A stretch of 45,498 bases of DNA, from assembly GCA_900544525.1 (NCBI GenBank), contig UQVN01000002.1:1-45498 (forward strand). The letters run 5' to 3'. The notes under the pieces were generated by a model, which was given only the letters and a program-made list of their open reading frames with translations, had not been told where the DNA came from and made no database searches. Of this stretch, positions 24,427 to 33,239 are shown in pieces; the first letter of the stretch is position 1; each line of letters starts with the position of its first letter. This DNA is from an uncultured Eubacteriales bacterium. GTDB lineage: Bacteria > Bacillota > Clostridia > Lachnospirales > Lachnospiraceae. A program made the translations under genes and the position numbers.

Positions 24427-25194
24427 TTATTGTTCTATTTCATCACCAATTGTGAGAAACTCTGGTTCTCCTTTTGTGATCAACACTGTATTTTCATAAT
24501 GTGCTGAAAGGGAACCATCTTCTGTTATTACTGTCCATTCATCGTCAAGCCAGCTTACATCATAATCCCCTTGATTGATCATTGGTTCTACTGCAAGAGT
24601 CATACCCGCCTGTAAACGGATACCTCTTCGTCTTGTTACAAAGTTTGGAATCTGTGGATCTTCATGAAGATTCGTTCCAATTCCATGACCAACTAAGTCT
24701 CGTACAACAGAATATCCAAAGCTCTCCGCATAGGACTGAATCGCCCTTGCGATATCAACTAAATGATATCCTTCCTTTGCATATTTCATACCTTCAAAGA
24801 AACTTTGTCTTGTTACCTCAATTAACTGTTTCGCTTCTTTGCTGATTTCTCCAACAGCGTGGGTTCTAGCAGCATCTGAATGATATCCTTTGTAGATACA
24901 ACCACAGTCAAGGCTTACAATATCGCCTTCTTTGATGATTCTTTTCTCACTTGGTATTCCATGAACTACTTCATCATTAATGGAAACGCATACGGAGGCT
25001 GGATATCCATGATAATTTTTAAAATTTGGAATACAGCCATAACTTCTTATGACCTCTTCTCCAATTCTATCAATATCCTTTGTGGACATTCCTGGCTTCA
25101 ATGCTTTTTTCATCTCAGCATGAGTGATTGCAAGAATTCTTCCTGCTTCACGCATGAGTTCAATTTCTCTCTCTGATTTAATTGATACAGACAT
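24427..25194 (-). CDS. map: Type I methionine aminopeptidase
   Basis: A 255-residue enzyme that removes N-terminal methionine. Metal ligands are visible: Asp in SLDCGCIYKGYHSD (two sites), His in GHGIGTNLHEDP, Glu in AVEPMINQG and Glu in SAHYENTVLIT. It starts 2 nt after the adk stop with AGGAG inside the adk end, so the two are coupled. Confidence 0.97.
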   Translation of the reverse strand: MSVSIKSEREIELMREAGRILAITHAEMKKALKPGMSTKDIDRIGEEVIRSYGCIPNFKNYHGYPASVCVSINDEVVHGIPSEKRIIKEGDIVSLDCGCIYKGYHSDAARTHAVGEISKEAKQLIEVTRQSFFEGMKYAKEGYHLVDIARAIQSYAESFGYSVVRDLVGHGIGTNLHEDPQIPNFVTRRRGIRLQAGMTLAVEPMINQGDYDVSWLDDEWTVITEDGSLSAHYENTVLITKGEPEFLTIGDEIEQ

Positions 25195-25196
25195 AT

Positions 25197-25829
25197 CTAT
25201 GCTCCTAAGATTTTGACAATTGCCGCAAAAACGTCATCCATATTTTGAGTTCCATCAACGGTTCTTAAAATACCAACTTCTTTGTAGTAATCGATAAGAG
25301 GCTGTGTCTGATCATGGTAAACTTTCAAACGTTTTTGAACAGTTTCTGCCTTATCATCGTCTCTTAAGATTAATTCTTTTCCACATACATCGCAAATTCC
25401 TTCTGTTTTTGGAGCGTTGTATTTGATATGATAAGTTGCACCGCAACCAACACAAGCTCTTCTTCCAGCCATTCTATTTACGATGCTTTCATCTGGAACA
25501 TCCACATCAATTGCAAAATCAAGAGTCTGATTTGCATTTTTTAATGCTTCTGCTTGGGAAATTGTTCTTGGGAAACCATCTAAAATAAATCCATTTGTAC
25601 AGTCTTCTTTCTGAAGGCGATCTACTACAAGATCAACTGTTAATTCATCCGGTACAAGTAATCCCTGATCCATATATTCTTTTGCTTTTCTTCCTAATTC
25701 TGTACCTTCTTTGATGTTTGCACGGAAAATATCACCTGTTGAAATATGAGGAATACCATATTTATTAGCAATCATTTTTGCCTGTGTTCCTTTTCCAGCA
25801 CCAGGTGCTCCTAGCATTATAATTTTCAT
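25197..25829 (-). CDS. adk: Adenylate kinase, zinc-type LID
   Basis: A 210-residue enzyme that interconverts ATP + AMP and two ADP. P-loop GAPGAGKGT (residues 7-15), GFPRTISQAEAL near residue 84, and a LID domain with four cysteines (CVGC and CDVC) that binds zinc, usual in Gram-positive bacteria. It lies 69 nt after secY, and the gap carries a perfect palindrome. Confidence 0.97.
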   Translation of the reverse strand: MKIIMLGAPGAGKGTQAKMIANKYGIPHISTGDIFRANIKEGTELGRKAKEYMDQGLLVPDELTVDLVVDRLQKEDCTNGFILDGFPRTISQAEALKNANQTLDFAIDVDVPDESIVNRMAGRRACVGCGATYHIKYNAPKTEGICDVCGKELILRDDDKAETVQKRLKVYHDQTQPLIDYYKEVGILRTVDGTQNMDDVFAAIVKILGA

Positions 25830-25865
25830 TTGAGAATACCTCCAAAATTTAAAACAAAACGCGAA

Positions 25866-25890
25866 TAAGCTGTAGTGACACTACAGCTTA
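25866..25890. repeat. 25-bp perfect palindrome between secY and adk
   Basis: TAAGCTGTAGTG-A-CACTACAGCTTA: 12-bp arms around a single A. In the mRNA it makes a hairpin just after the secY stop. No T-run follows on the minus strand, so it is not a standard terminator; it could be an attenuator, a processing site or a protein-binding site. Confidence 0.75.
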
Positions 25891-25898
25891 TACTTTAC

Positions 25899-27221
25899 TT
25901 AATCGTTCAAAAATCCTTTATAGTGACGGACTAACATTTGAGACTCAATCTGTTTAATTGTTTCAAGAATTACACCAACTACAATGATTAAAGATGTACC
26001 ACCAAAAGATACATTTGCACTAAATACACCTGATGCAATAATTGGAATTACTGCAATGATGATTAAGCCACATGCACCAATGAAAATAATGTAATTTAAC
26101 ATCTGAGTTAAATATTCAGAAGTTGGTTTACCAGGACGAATACCTGGAATAAATCCGCCTTGCTTTTTCATATTATTTGCAACTTCCAATGGATTGAAAG
26201 TAATTGCAGTATAGAAATAAGCAAAGAAAATCAATAAACCAATATAGATCAATAAACCAAGTGTACGTTTTGGATGATCAGCATCAAACCAAGTTGTCTG
26301 GTTTAAACTGATGATCGCCTTTTGAATAAATCCAGTTGGTTCAAGATCAATAGAAAATAAATTACTAATAATCAATGGGAACTGCATAATAGAAGATGCA
26401 AAGATAACTGGAATAACACCTGCCGTATTCACTTTTAAAGGAATATGGCTTCCTTGTGCCCCCATCATTCTACGTCCCTGCATTTTTTTTGCATATTGTA
26501 CAGGAATTCTTCTTTCTGCATCTTGTAAAAGTACAACTAAAACCGTTGTTATTAAGATAACTAAAACAATAATAACAGCTGCAATGATACCAGTTGTTAT
26601 CGCTTGGCCTTTTACAAATTTTTCATATAATTTATAAAAGTCGCCAGGCATTCTTGATACGATATTAATTAAAAGGATAATAGAAATACCATTTCCAACA
26701 CCTTTTTCTGTAATACGTTCACCAATCCACATAACAAGAGCTGCTCCAGTTGTTAAAGTAACAACCATAGATACGATGATTAAATATTCATTCATATCAC
26801 GGAATAAGCCTTGTCTTTGGAATGTAATCGCTAATCCTAAACTTTCGATTATACCTAATGCGATTGTCACATAACGTGTAATCTCAGTCATTTTCTTTCT
26901 TCCAGATTCACCATCTTTTTGCAATTCTTCCAATGCAGGAATTGCAATTGTCAGAAGCTGAATAATAATGGAAGATGTGATATATGGCGTTACATTAAGC
27001 GCAAAGATGGACATATCAAGAAAGGAGCCTCCAGTGAATGAGTTGATCAAGTTAAAAGAATCACCTAAGGAACTCTGTAAAAATGCCTTTACTGCGGCAT
27101 TATCAATCCCAGGTAATGGGAGCTGGCTTCCGATACGGACAACCAGCAACATACCTAAGGTAAATAAGAGTTTTTTTCTGATGTCTTTCATTTTAAGCGC
27201 ATTATGAAGCGTCTTAAACAT
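25899..27221 (-). CDS. secY: Protein translocase subunit SecY
   Basis: A 440-residue channel protein with ten membrane segments. RIGSQLPLPGID near residue 30 and GGSFLDMSIFALNVTPYITSSI near 65 (plug/TM2 region) are typical, and cytosolic loop motifs such as GIRPGKPTSEYL near 360 are present. The start follows the rplO stop by 1 nt. Confidence 0.98.
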   Translation of the reverse strand: MFKTLHNALKMKDIRKKLLFTLGMLLVVRIGSQLPLPGIDNAAVKAFLQSSLGDSFNLINSFTGGSFLDMSIFALNVTPYITSSIIIQLLTIAIPALEELQKDGESGRKKMTEITRYVTIALGIIESLGLAITFQRQGLFRDMNEYLIIVSMVVTLTTGAALVMWIGERITEKGVGNGISIILLINIVSRMPGDFYKLYEKFVKGQAITTGIIAAVIIVLVILITTVLVVLLQDAERRIPVQYAKKMQGRRMMGAQGSHIPLKVNTAGVIPVIFASSIMQFPLIISNLFSIDLEPTGFIQKAIISLNQTTWFDADHPKRTLGLLIYIGLLIFFAYFYTAITFNPLEVANNMKKQGGFIPGIRPGKPTSEYLTQMLNYIIFIGACGLIIIAVIPIIASGVFSANVSFGGTSLIIVVGVILETIKQIESQMLVRHYKGFLND

Positions 27222-27222
27222 A

Positions 27223-27675
27223 TTAGATCACCTCAGCTTTTCCACCAAGAGCCTCAATTTTTTCTTTTGCACTAGCGCTGAAAGCTGTTGCTTGAACCGT
27301 AAGCTTCTTAGTAAGTTCTCCGCCTCCAAGAATCTTGATTCCGTCGATTCCTCTGTTAGGGATTTTTACAACACCTGATTCATGAAGTAAATCAACAGTT
27401 ACTACTGTATCATTTTCAAATACTTCTAAATCAGCTACATTGATAGCAATGATATCTTTTGTATTTCTGTTGTGAAAACCTCTCTTTGGAAGTCTTCTAT
27501 ATAAAGGCATCTGACCACCTTCGAAACCAGGTCTTACTCCGCCGCCTGAACGTGCTTTCTGGCCTTTGTGTCCTTTACCAGCTGTTTTTCCATTTCCTGA
27601 ACCATGTCCACGTCCTCTTCTGAAGTCGTCTCTTTGTCTGGAACCTTCAGCAGCATGTAAATTTGATAAATTCAT
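27223..27675 (-). CDS. rplO: 50S ribosomal protein L15
   Basis: A 150-residue 23S-binding protein with a long basic Gly-rich extension at the N-terminus (GRGHGSGNGKTAGKGHKGQK) followed by RPGFEGGQMPLYRRLPKRGF. AGGAGG upstream; 27 nt after rpmD. Confidence 0.98.
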   Translation of the reverse strand: MNLSNLHAAEGSRQRDDFRRGRGHGSGNGKTAGKGHKGQKARSGGGVRPGFEGGQMPLYRRLPKRGFHNRNTKDIIAINVADLEVFENDTVVTVDLLHESGVVKIPNRGIDGIKILGGGELTKKLTVQATAFSASAKEKIEALGGKAEVI

Positions 27676-27702
27676 CTCTTCTGCACCTCCTTACGCGTGA
27701 TA

Positions 27703-27885
27703 TTAGATTTCTTCAACTTTCACTAAATGTCTAACTTTTTGGATCATCCCTCTAACTGCCGCATTGTCTGGCATTTCAACTGTTTTGTGAAGTTTGTTAA
27801 GTCCAAGTGCTTCAACAGTTGCTCTCTGTTTTGGAATGGCACCAATTGTAGATTTTACTAAAGTAATTTTTAATTTATCTGCCAT
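27703..27885 (-). CDS. rpmD: 50S ribosomal protein L30
   Basis: A 60-residue protein with the family pattern LKITLVKSTIGAIPKQRATV and the C-terminal VRGMIQKVRHLVKVEE. 13 nt after rpsE. Confidence 0.97.
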   Translation of the reverse strand: MADKLKITLVKSTIGAIPKQRATVEALGLNKLHKTVEMPDNAAVRGMIQKVRHLVKVEEI

Positions 27886-27898
27886 TTTAATTTCCTCC

Positions 27899-28408
27899 TT
27901 AGCCTAAAATCTCTTGAACAGATTTTCCGCGAAGTTTAGCAACTTCTTCTGGAGTTTTTAATTTTGCAAGACCATCAATAGTAGCAAGAACTACGTTCTG
28001 TTTATTGTTTGATCCTAAAGATTTTGTACGAACGTTTTTGTATCCAGCTAATTCAAGTACGATACGAGCAGGACCTCCTGCGATGATACCAGTACCTTCT
28101 GGAGACTGTTTTAATAATACGCTAGCGCTTCCGAATTTACCGAAATAGTCGTGTGTTACAGAACCATTTTCGTCCATAGCAACAGAAACGAGTTTTTTGA
28201 TAGCGTCTTCTTTTCCTTTGCGGATAGCTTCTGGAATTTCAGTTGCTTTTCCTAATCCAGCACCTACATGGCCATTTCCATCTCCAACTACAACAAGAGC
28301 TGCAAATCTGAAGTTACGTCCACCTTTAACAACTTTTGTTACACGTTTGATGGCTACAACTTTTTCTTGTAATTCAAGCTGACTAGGATCAATAATAGTG
28401 CGTTTCAT
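27899..28408 (-). CDS. rpsE: 30S ribosomal protein S5
   Basis: A 169-residue protein that takes part in decoding accuracy and mRNA entry. VVKGGRNFRFAALVVVGDGN and GHVGAGLGKATEIPEAIRKG form the RNA-binding domain; the C-terminal half carries GIIAGGPARIVLELAG. 17 nt after rplR. Confidence 0.98.
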   Translation of the reverse strand: MKRTIIDPSQLELQEKVVAIKRVTKVVKGGRNFRFAALVVVGDGNGHVGAGLGKATEIPEAIRKGKEDAIKKLVSVAMDENGSVTHDYFGKFGSASVLLKQSPEGTGIIAGGPARIVLELAGYKNVRTKSLGSNNKQNVVLATIDGLAKLKTPEEVAKLRGKSVQEILG

Positions 28409-28425
28409 GTGTGTTTCCTCCTTTA

Positions 28426-28794
28426 TTAGAATTCTAGACCAGCTTCTCTTGCTGCATCTGCTAATGCTTTGATTTTACCTTGATAAATAAATCCGCCTCT
28501 ATCGAATACAACAGATGTAATACCTGCATCTAATGCTTTTTTCGCAATCACTGTACCTAAGTATGCAGCTGCTGCAACGTCATTAGTTTTTTCAAGCTTT
28601 TCTTTTACTTCTTTCTGAAGTGTTGAAGCTGAAACTAAAGTATTACCAACTGTGTCGTCAATAATCTGAGCGTACATATGATTATTACTTCTGAAAACTG
28701 CTAAACGTGGTCTTTCAGCAGTACCGCTGAAACGGTTACGAAGTTTCATGTGTTTTTTAACACGAACTTTTGTTCTTGATTGTTTGCTAACCAT
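28426..28794 (-). CDS. rplR: 50S ribosomal protein L18
   Basis: A 122-residue 5S rRNA-binding protein: RLAVFRSNNHMYAQIIDD and the C-terminal VVFDRGGFIYQGKIKALADA are diagnostic. 18 nt after rplF. Confidence 0.98.
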   Translation of the reverse strand: MVSKQSRTKVRVKKHMKLRNRFSGTAERPRLAVFRSNNHMYAQIIDDTVGNTLVSASTLQKEVKEKLEKTNDVAAAAYLGTVIAKKALDAGITSVVFDRGGFIYQGKIKALADAAREAGLEF

Positions 28795-28812
28795 TCTATC
28801 TCACTCCTTTAA

Positions 28813-29355
28813 TTATTTCTTACCAGTCTTACCAACTTTACGTCTGATAACTTCATCAGCATACTTGATACCTTTGCCCTTATATGGTTCTGGTCTTCTC
28901 AGGTCTCTGATTTCAGCTGCGTACTGGCCAACTTTTTCTTTATCGATACCTTTGATGATAATTTTGTTCTGTCCATCCATAACAGATTCGATTCCTTCTG
29001 GATCTGTCATCTCTACTGGATGAGAGAAACCTAAGTTGAAAGAAATAGTTTTACCCTGTTTAGATGCTCTGTAACCAACACCGTTGATCTCAAGTACTTT
29101 CTCATAACCCTGAGTTACACCAATGACCATGTTGTTGATCAAAGTTCTTGTTAAACCATGTAAAGATTTCATTTTCTTTAAATCGTTTGGTCTTGTAACA
29201 ACAACTTCGTTATTTTCTACTTTAACGTCCATTTCTACTGGCACTGTTCTTTCTAATGTACCTTTTGGACCTTTAACAGTCACAACGTTACCTGCAGCAA
29301 CGTTAACTTCAACTCCTGCTGGAATTGCGATTGGTAATCTACCGATACGTGACAT
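28813..29355 (-). CDS. rplF: 50S ribosomal protein L6
   Basis: A 180-residue protein near the factor-binding region. SRIGRLPIAIPAGVEV at the start and RRPEPYKGKGIKYADEVIRR near the end are diagnostic. It is preceded by TAAGGAGG. Unusually, it is separated from rpsH by 387 nt rather than the usual few bases. Confidence 0.98.
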   Translation of the reverse strand: MSRIGRLPIAIPAGVEVNVAAGNVVTVKGPKGTLERTVPVEMDVKVENNEVVVTRPNDLKKMKSLHGLTRTLINNMVIGVTQGYEKVLEINGVGYRASKQGKTISFNLGFSHPVEMTDPEGIESVMDGQNKIIIKGIDKEKVGQYAAEIRDLRRPEPYKGKGIKYADEVIRRKVGKTGKK

Positions 29356-29742
29356 GTCTTTACCTCCTTAGATTGATTAATGTTTGATTAAGTTTCAGGA
29401 TTTTACTAGTGAATATATATTAAAGTAAGTTTCCTTACGATAATCCCTATTTGCGCAAAGGCAAGGAACCATTAGAAAGCTTTTGCTCACTTCTGGCAAC
29501 TGCCTGCGAACATGAGAAGAGCATACATCTACTTCTCACCATTGGGACATCCCCCATATGTGAGGGATGATTTTCTTCAATGTGCCATCAAATGATGGTA
29601 TCCTAACGAACTATAAAATTCACTCCGCCTACGATTTCATTCGTAGGTTCTCACAACGTATCCTGGTGGTTCCTATCGAAACCGAAAGGAAAACCACATG
29701 ACACGTGGAGCTTACATGAGACACTCTATCCGATGATAGTTA
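29356..29742. other. 387-bp hairpin-rich gap inside the spc operon
   Basis: No open reading frame of interest. The stretch holds a series of inverted repeats: GAGAAG/CTTCTC (29514-29537), CATCCC/GGGATG (29548-29569), CCATCA/TGATGG (29585-29598) and CCTACGA/TCGTAGG (29628-29647). The string ATCCTGGTGGTTC at about 29660-29672 also occurs in the rpsM leader. No convincing promoter was found. It looks like accumulated palindromic elements or an unknown structured RNA between rpsH and rplF. Confidence 0.6.
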
Positions 29743-30144
29743 TTACCATACGAATGCTAATACTTCTCCACCAACGTTAAGCTGTCTTGCAACTTTATCT
29801 GTTACAACACCTTTGTTAGTAGAAATGATAGCTGTTCCAAGTCCACCTAAAACTTTAGGAAGATTTTCAGCGTCTGCATATACTCTAAGACCTGGTTTAG
29901 AAATTCTCTTAATACCAGAGATTGTTTTTTCGTTTTTATCTTTACCGTATTTTAATGTGATTACGATATTTTTGAATGCTCCGTTTTCAACTACTTCACA
30001 AGCTTTGATGTAACCTTCGTTTAATAAGATTTCAGCAATAGCTAATTTCATTTTAGAAGCTGGGATTTCAACTGTATCATGTTTCGCAGTATTTGCGTTA
30101 CGAATTCTAGTAAGCATATCTGCAATTGGATCGCTCATTGTCAT
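29743..30144 (-). CDS. rpsH: 30S ribosomal protein S8
   Basis: A 133-residue central-domain assembly protein. DPIADMLTRIRNANTAKHD at the start and STNKGVVTDKVARQLNVGGE near the end are diagnostic. GGAGG lies 9 nt before the ATG; a second in-frame ATG two codons on is possible. 32 nt after rpsN. Confidence 0.98.
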   Translation of the reverse strand: MTMSDPIADMLTRIRNANTAKHDTVEIPASKMKLAIAEILLNEGYIKACEVVENGAFKNIVITLKYGKDKNEKTISGIKRISKPGLRVYADAENLPKVLGGLGTAIISTNKGVVTDKVARQLNVGGEVLAFVW

Positions 30145-30176
30145 GTGATGGTGCCTCCTTCCTATCTATCTCAATC

Positions 30177-30362
30177 TTACCAAGATGCTTTTTTAACACC
30201 TGGAATCTGTCCTTTGTATGCTAATTCACGGAAGCAGATTCTGCAGATTCCGTATTTTCTTAAGTAAGCATGTGGACGACCACAGATTTTACAACGATTG
30301 TATTCTCTTGTGGAGAATTTAGCAGGTTTCTGCTGTTTGTTGACCATTGCCTTTTTAGCCAT
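30177..30362 (-). CDS. rpsN: 30S ribosomal protein S14, zinc-ribbon type
   Basis: A 61-residue type Z S14. CKICG and CRICF supply four zinc cysteines; NRCKICGRPHAYLRKYGICR is the signature. 14 nt after rplE. Confidence 0.98.
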   Translation of the reverse strand: MAKKAMVNKQQKPAKFSTREYNRCKICGRPHAYLRKYGICRICFRELAYKGQIPGVKKASW

Positions 30363-30376
30363 GGATCTCCCTCCTT

Positions 30377-30916
30377 TTATTTCTGAAATGGCATACCGAA
30401 TAATGTTAATAATTCACGAGCTTCTTCGTCTGTGTTAGCTGTAGTAACGAAAATAACGTCCATACCTCTAACTTTATCAACTTTATCGTATTCGATTTCT
30501 GGGAAAATTAACTGTTCTTTAATACCTAAAGCATAGTTACCTCTTCCATCAAAAGCGTTAGGATTAACACCTCTGAAGTCACGTACACGAGGTAATGCTA
30601 AGTTGATGAGACGATCAGCGAATTCATACATTTTTTCGCCTCTTAATGTTACTTTACATCCGATTGGCATTCCTTCTCTAAGTTTGAAGTTAGCAACGGA
30701 TTTTTTAGCTCTAGTTACAACAGCTTTCTGTCCAGAGATAGTTTCCATATCTCTTACAGCTGCGTCTAAAACTTTTGCGTTTTCTCTTGCTTCACCAACA
30801 CCCATGTTGATTACGATCTTATCGAGTTTTGGTACTTGCATAACGTTTTTATATTCGAATTTCTTCATCATAGCTTCTACGATTTCGCTATAATAAGTAT
30901 CTTTTAATCTACTCAC
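30377..30916 (-). CDS. rplE: 50S ribosomal protein L5
   Basis: A 179-residue central-protuberance protein that binds 5S rRNA. VPKLDKIVINMGVGEA, LREGMPIGCKVTLRGEKMYE and the C-terminal TTANTDEEARELLTLFGMPF are standard. 25 nt after rplX. Confidence 0.98.
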   Translation of the reverse strand: MSRLKDTYYSEIVEAMMKKFEYKNVMQVPKLDKIVINMGVGEARENAKVLDAAVRDMETISGQKAVVTRAKKSVANFKLREGMPIGCKVTLRGEKMYEFADRLINLALPRVRDFRGVNPNAFDGRGNYALGIKEQLIFPEIEYDKVDKVRGMDVIFVTTANTDEEARELLTLFGMPFQK

Positions 30917-30941
30917 GGTTTAAAGTCCTCCTTTCTTCTAA

Positions 30942-31253
30942 TTAGTCGATTACTTCGCCTGTTGCTTTTGCTACACGAACTTTTTTGTCGCCATCGAGTT
31001 TGAATCCAACTCTTGTAGCTTTACCGTTGTGAAGGTACATAACATTTGAAATATCGATTGGACCTTCCTGATGGATGATTCCACCCTGCTGATTAGCCAT
31101 GCTAGGTTTCGCATGTTTTGTAATCATGTTAATCCCTTCAACTAAAACAGTGTGGTTCTTTTTATTTACGGAAATAACTTTTCCTTCTTTACCTTTATCT
31201 TTACCAGCGATAACCTGAACCATATCGCCTTTTTTGATTTTCATGGTAGCCAC
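30942..31253 (-). CDS. rplX: 50S ribosomal protein L24
   Basis: A 103-residue assembly initiator with a KOW motif near the N-terminus (KKGDMVQVIAGKDKGKEGKV). Starts ATG at 31253, with a second ATG three codons later. 12 nt after rplN. Confidence 0.97.
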   Translation of the reverse strand: MATMKIKKGDMVQVIAGKDKGKEGKVISVNKKNHTVLVEGINMITKHAKPSMANQQGGIIHQEGPIDISNVMYLHNGKATRVGFKLDGDKKVRVAKATGEVID

Positions 31254-31265
31254 TGTGACACCTCC

Positions 31266-31634
31266 TTATAATACTTCTGGTGCTAATGAAACGATTTTCA
31301 TGAATTTCTTTTCACGTAATTCTCTTGCTACTGGTCCAAAGATACGAGTTCCCTTTGGATTCATATCATCTTTAATGATTACAGCAGCGTTTTCATCGAA
31401 TTTAATATAAGAACCGTCTTTACGACGAGCGCCTTTTTTACTACGAACAACAACGGCTTTTACAACATCGCCTTTTTTAACAACACCACCTGGTGTTGCA
31501 TCTTTAACTGAAGCAACGATGATATCGCCGATATTAGCATATCTTCTTGTAGAACCGCCCATTACTCTGATGCAAAGTAACTCTTTAGCACCTGTGTTAT
31601 CAGCAACTCTAAGTCTTGATTCCTGTTGGATCAT
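31266..31634 (-). CDS. rplN: 50S ribosomal protein L14
   Basis: A 122-residue subunit-interface protein. MIQQESRLRVADNTGAKELL and GTRIFGPVARELREKKFMKI are near-universal. 24 nt after rpsQ. Confidence 0.98.
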   Translation of the reverse strand: MIQQESRLRVADNTGAKELLCIRVMGGSTRRYANIGDIIVASVKDATPGGVVKKGDVVKAVVVRSKKGARRKDGSYIKFDENAAVIIKDDMNPKGTRIFGPVARELREKKFMKIVSLAPEVL

Positions 31635-31658
31635 GCCTATATCTCCTTCCGCACGAAA

Positions 31659-31913
31659 TTATTTCGCTTTTTCTACGATTTCAACAAGTCTCCATCTTTT
31701 ATCTTTAGATAAAGGTCTTGTTTCCATTACTTTTACTCTGTCACCAATACGACACTCATTATTTTCATCATGAGCTTTTAATTTATATGTTCTTTTTACG
31801 ATTTTACCGTATAAAGGATGTTTTACATTATCTTCAATAGCAACTACGATAGTTTTATCCATCTTGTCGCTAACAACTCTACCTACACGTGTTTTTCTCA
31901 GATTTCTTTCCAC
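31659..31913 (-). CDS. rpsQ: 30S ribosomal protein S17
   Basis: An 84-residue OB-fold protein that binds 16S rRNA early in assembly. TRVGRVVSDKMDKTIVVAIE and HDENNECRIGDRVKVMETRP are diagnostic. 30 nt after rpmC. Confidence 0.98.
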   Translation of the reverse strand: MERNLRKTRVGRVVSDKMDKTIVVAIEDNVKHPLYGKIVKRTYKLKAHDENNECRIGDRVKVMETRPLSKDKRWRLVEIVEKAK

Positions 31914-31943
31914 GACAGTTGTTCCTCCTTTCAGGATATATTA

Positions 31944-32153
31944 TTAAGCAATACTATTTGCCTTTTCAGTGATAACACCCTGAATTCTGGCAATATTTCT
32001 TCTTACTTCTTTAATTCTGCTTGTATTGTCTAATTGATTTGTTGCGTTTTGGAATCTTAAGTTAAATAATTCCTTTTTAGCAGCTACTAATTCTTCATTG
32101 AGTTCTGCAGCTGATTTACTTCTTAAATCTTCTACATACTTAGTTGTTTTCAC
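31944..32153 (-). CDS. rpmC: 50S ribosomal protein L29, GTG start
   Basis: A 69-residue protein at the tunnel exit. I choose GTG at 32153, giving MKTTKYVEDLRSKSAAEL, because AAGGCGGTG lies 6 nt upstream and the N-terminus matches the family; an upstream GTG at 32162 is inside that site. It overlaps the end of rplP by 14 nt. Confidence 0.95.
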   Translation of the reverse strand: MKTTKYVEDLRSKSAAELNEELVAAKKELFNLRFQNATNQLDNTSRIKEVRRNIARIQGVITEKANSIA

Positions 32154-32580
32154 TGTTATCACCGCCTTCTAAATCTGCACGAGATACGATCTTACATTTA
32201 ACTGGTAACTTATGCATAGCTAAGCGAAGAGCTTCTCTAGCTGTTTCTTCTGGTACACCAGCGATTTCGAACATAACACGTCCTGGTTTTACTACTGCTA
32301 CCCAGTATTCTAAAGTACCTTTACCAGAACCCATACGAGTTTCTGCAGGTTTTGCTGTTACTGGTTTATCTGGGAAAATTTTGATCCAAACTTTACCACC
32401 ACGTTTGATATAACGAGTCATAGCAACACGGGCTGCTTCGATCTGGTTGGAACGAATCCAAGCTGGTTCCATAGCAACGATACCGAATTCACCGTTGCTG
32501 ATTTTATTTCCTCTTAACGCCTTACCAGCCATAGTACCACGGAACTGTTTACGACGTTTTACTCTTTTAGGCATTAACAT
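32140..32580 (-). CDS. rplP: 50S ribosomal protein L16
   Basis: A 146-residue protein near the A-site and the 5S region. MLMPKRVKRRKQFRG and EPAWIRSNQIEAARVAMTRY are standard. Its ATG shares one base with the rpsC stop (TAATG), and it overlaps rpmC, so translation of the three is coupled. Confidence 0.98.
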   Translation of the reverse strand: MLMPKRVKRRKQFRGTMAGKALRGNKISNGEFGIVAMEPAWIRSNQIEAARVAMTRYIKRGGKVWIKIFPDKPVTAKPAETRMGSGKGTLEYWVAVVKPGRVMFEIAGVPEETAREALRLAMHKLPVKCKIVSRADLEGGDNSENN

Positions 32581-33230
32581 TATTTATCGCTCCCTTCTTT
32601 AGTTGGAAGTACTTCACCATGGTAAATCCATGTTTTAACACCGACTTTACCATATGTTGTGTCTGCTTCTGCGAATCCATAATCGATATCTGCACGAAGT
32701 GTCTGAAGAGGAATTGTTCCTTCGCTGTAGAACTCTGTACGAGCCATATCAGCTCCACCTAAACGTCCAGATACAGATGTTTTAATTCCGAGTGCTCCGC
32801 TTCTCATTGTTCTCTGCATGCAAGATTTCATAGCTCTTCTGAAAGAGATACGATTTTCAAGCTGTGCAGCAATGTTTTCTGCTACTAACTGAGCATCTTT
32901 GTCCGGTCTTTTTACTTCTTTGATGTCAATTAATAATTTTTTAGCAGTCATTTTCTGAACTTCTGCTTTTAATGCTTCGATAGAAGCTCCGCCTTTACCG
33001 ATTACGATACCAGGTTTTGCTGTGTAAACGATAACTTTTAATCTATCTGATGCTCTTTCGATTTCAATTTTTGAAATTCCAGCATTGTATAATCTCTTTT
33101 TAAGGAATGTTCTAATTTTCTGATCTTCTACAAGGTTTCCAGCAAAATCAGCTTTTGGTGCATACCATCTTGAATCCCAATCCTTAATAACACCGACTCT
33201 TAAGCCATGAGGATTAACTTTCTGTCCCAT
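32580..33230 (-). CDS. rpsC: 30S ribosomal protein S3
   Basis: A 216-residue protein at the mRNA entry. MGQKVNPHGLRVGVIKDWDS and the KH domain IVIGKGGASIEALKAEV (about residues 75-91) are diagnostic. AGGAGG upstream; 9 nt after rplV. Confidence 0.98.
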   Translation of the reverse strand: MGQKVNPHGLRVGVIKDWDSRWYAPKADFAGNLVEDQKIRTFLKKRLYNAGISKIEIERASDRLKVIVYTAKPGIVIGKGGASIEALKAEVQKMTAKKLLIDIKEVKRPDKDAQLVAENIAAQLENRISFRRAMKSCMQRTMRSGALGIKTSVSGRLGGADMARTEFYSEGTIPLQTLRADIDYGFAEADTTYGKVGVKTWIYHGEVLPTKEGSDK

Positions 33231-33239
33231 GATTGCCTC

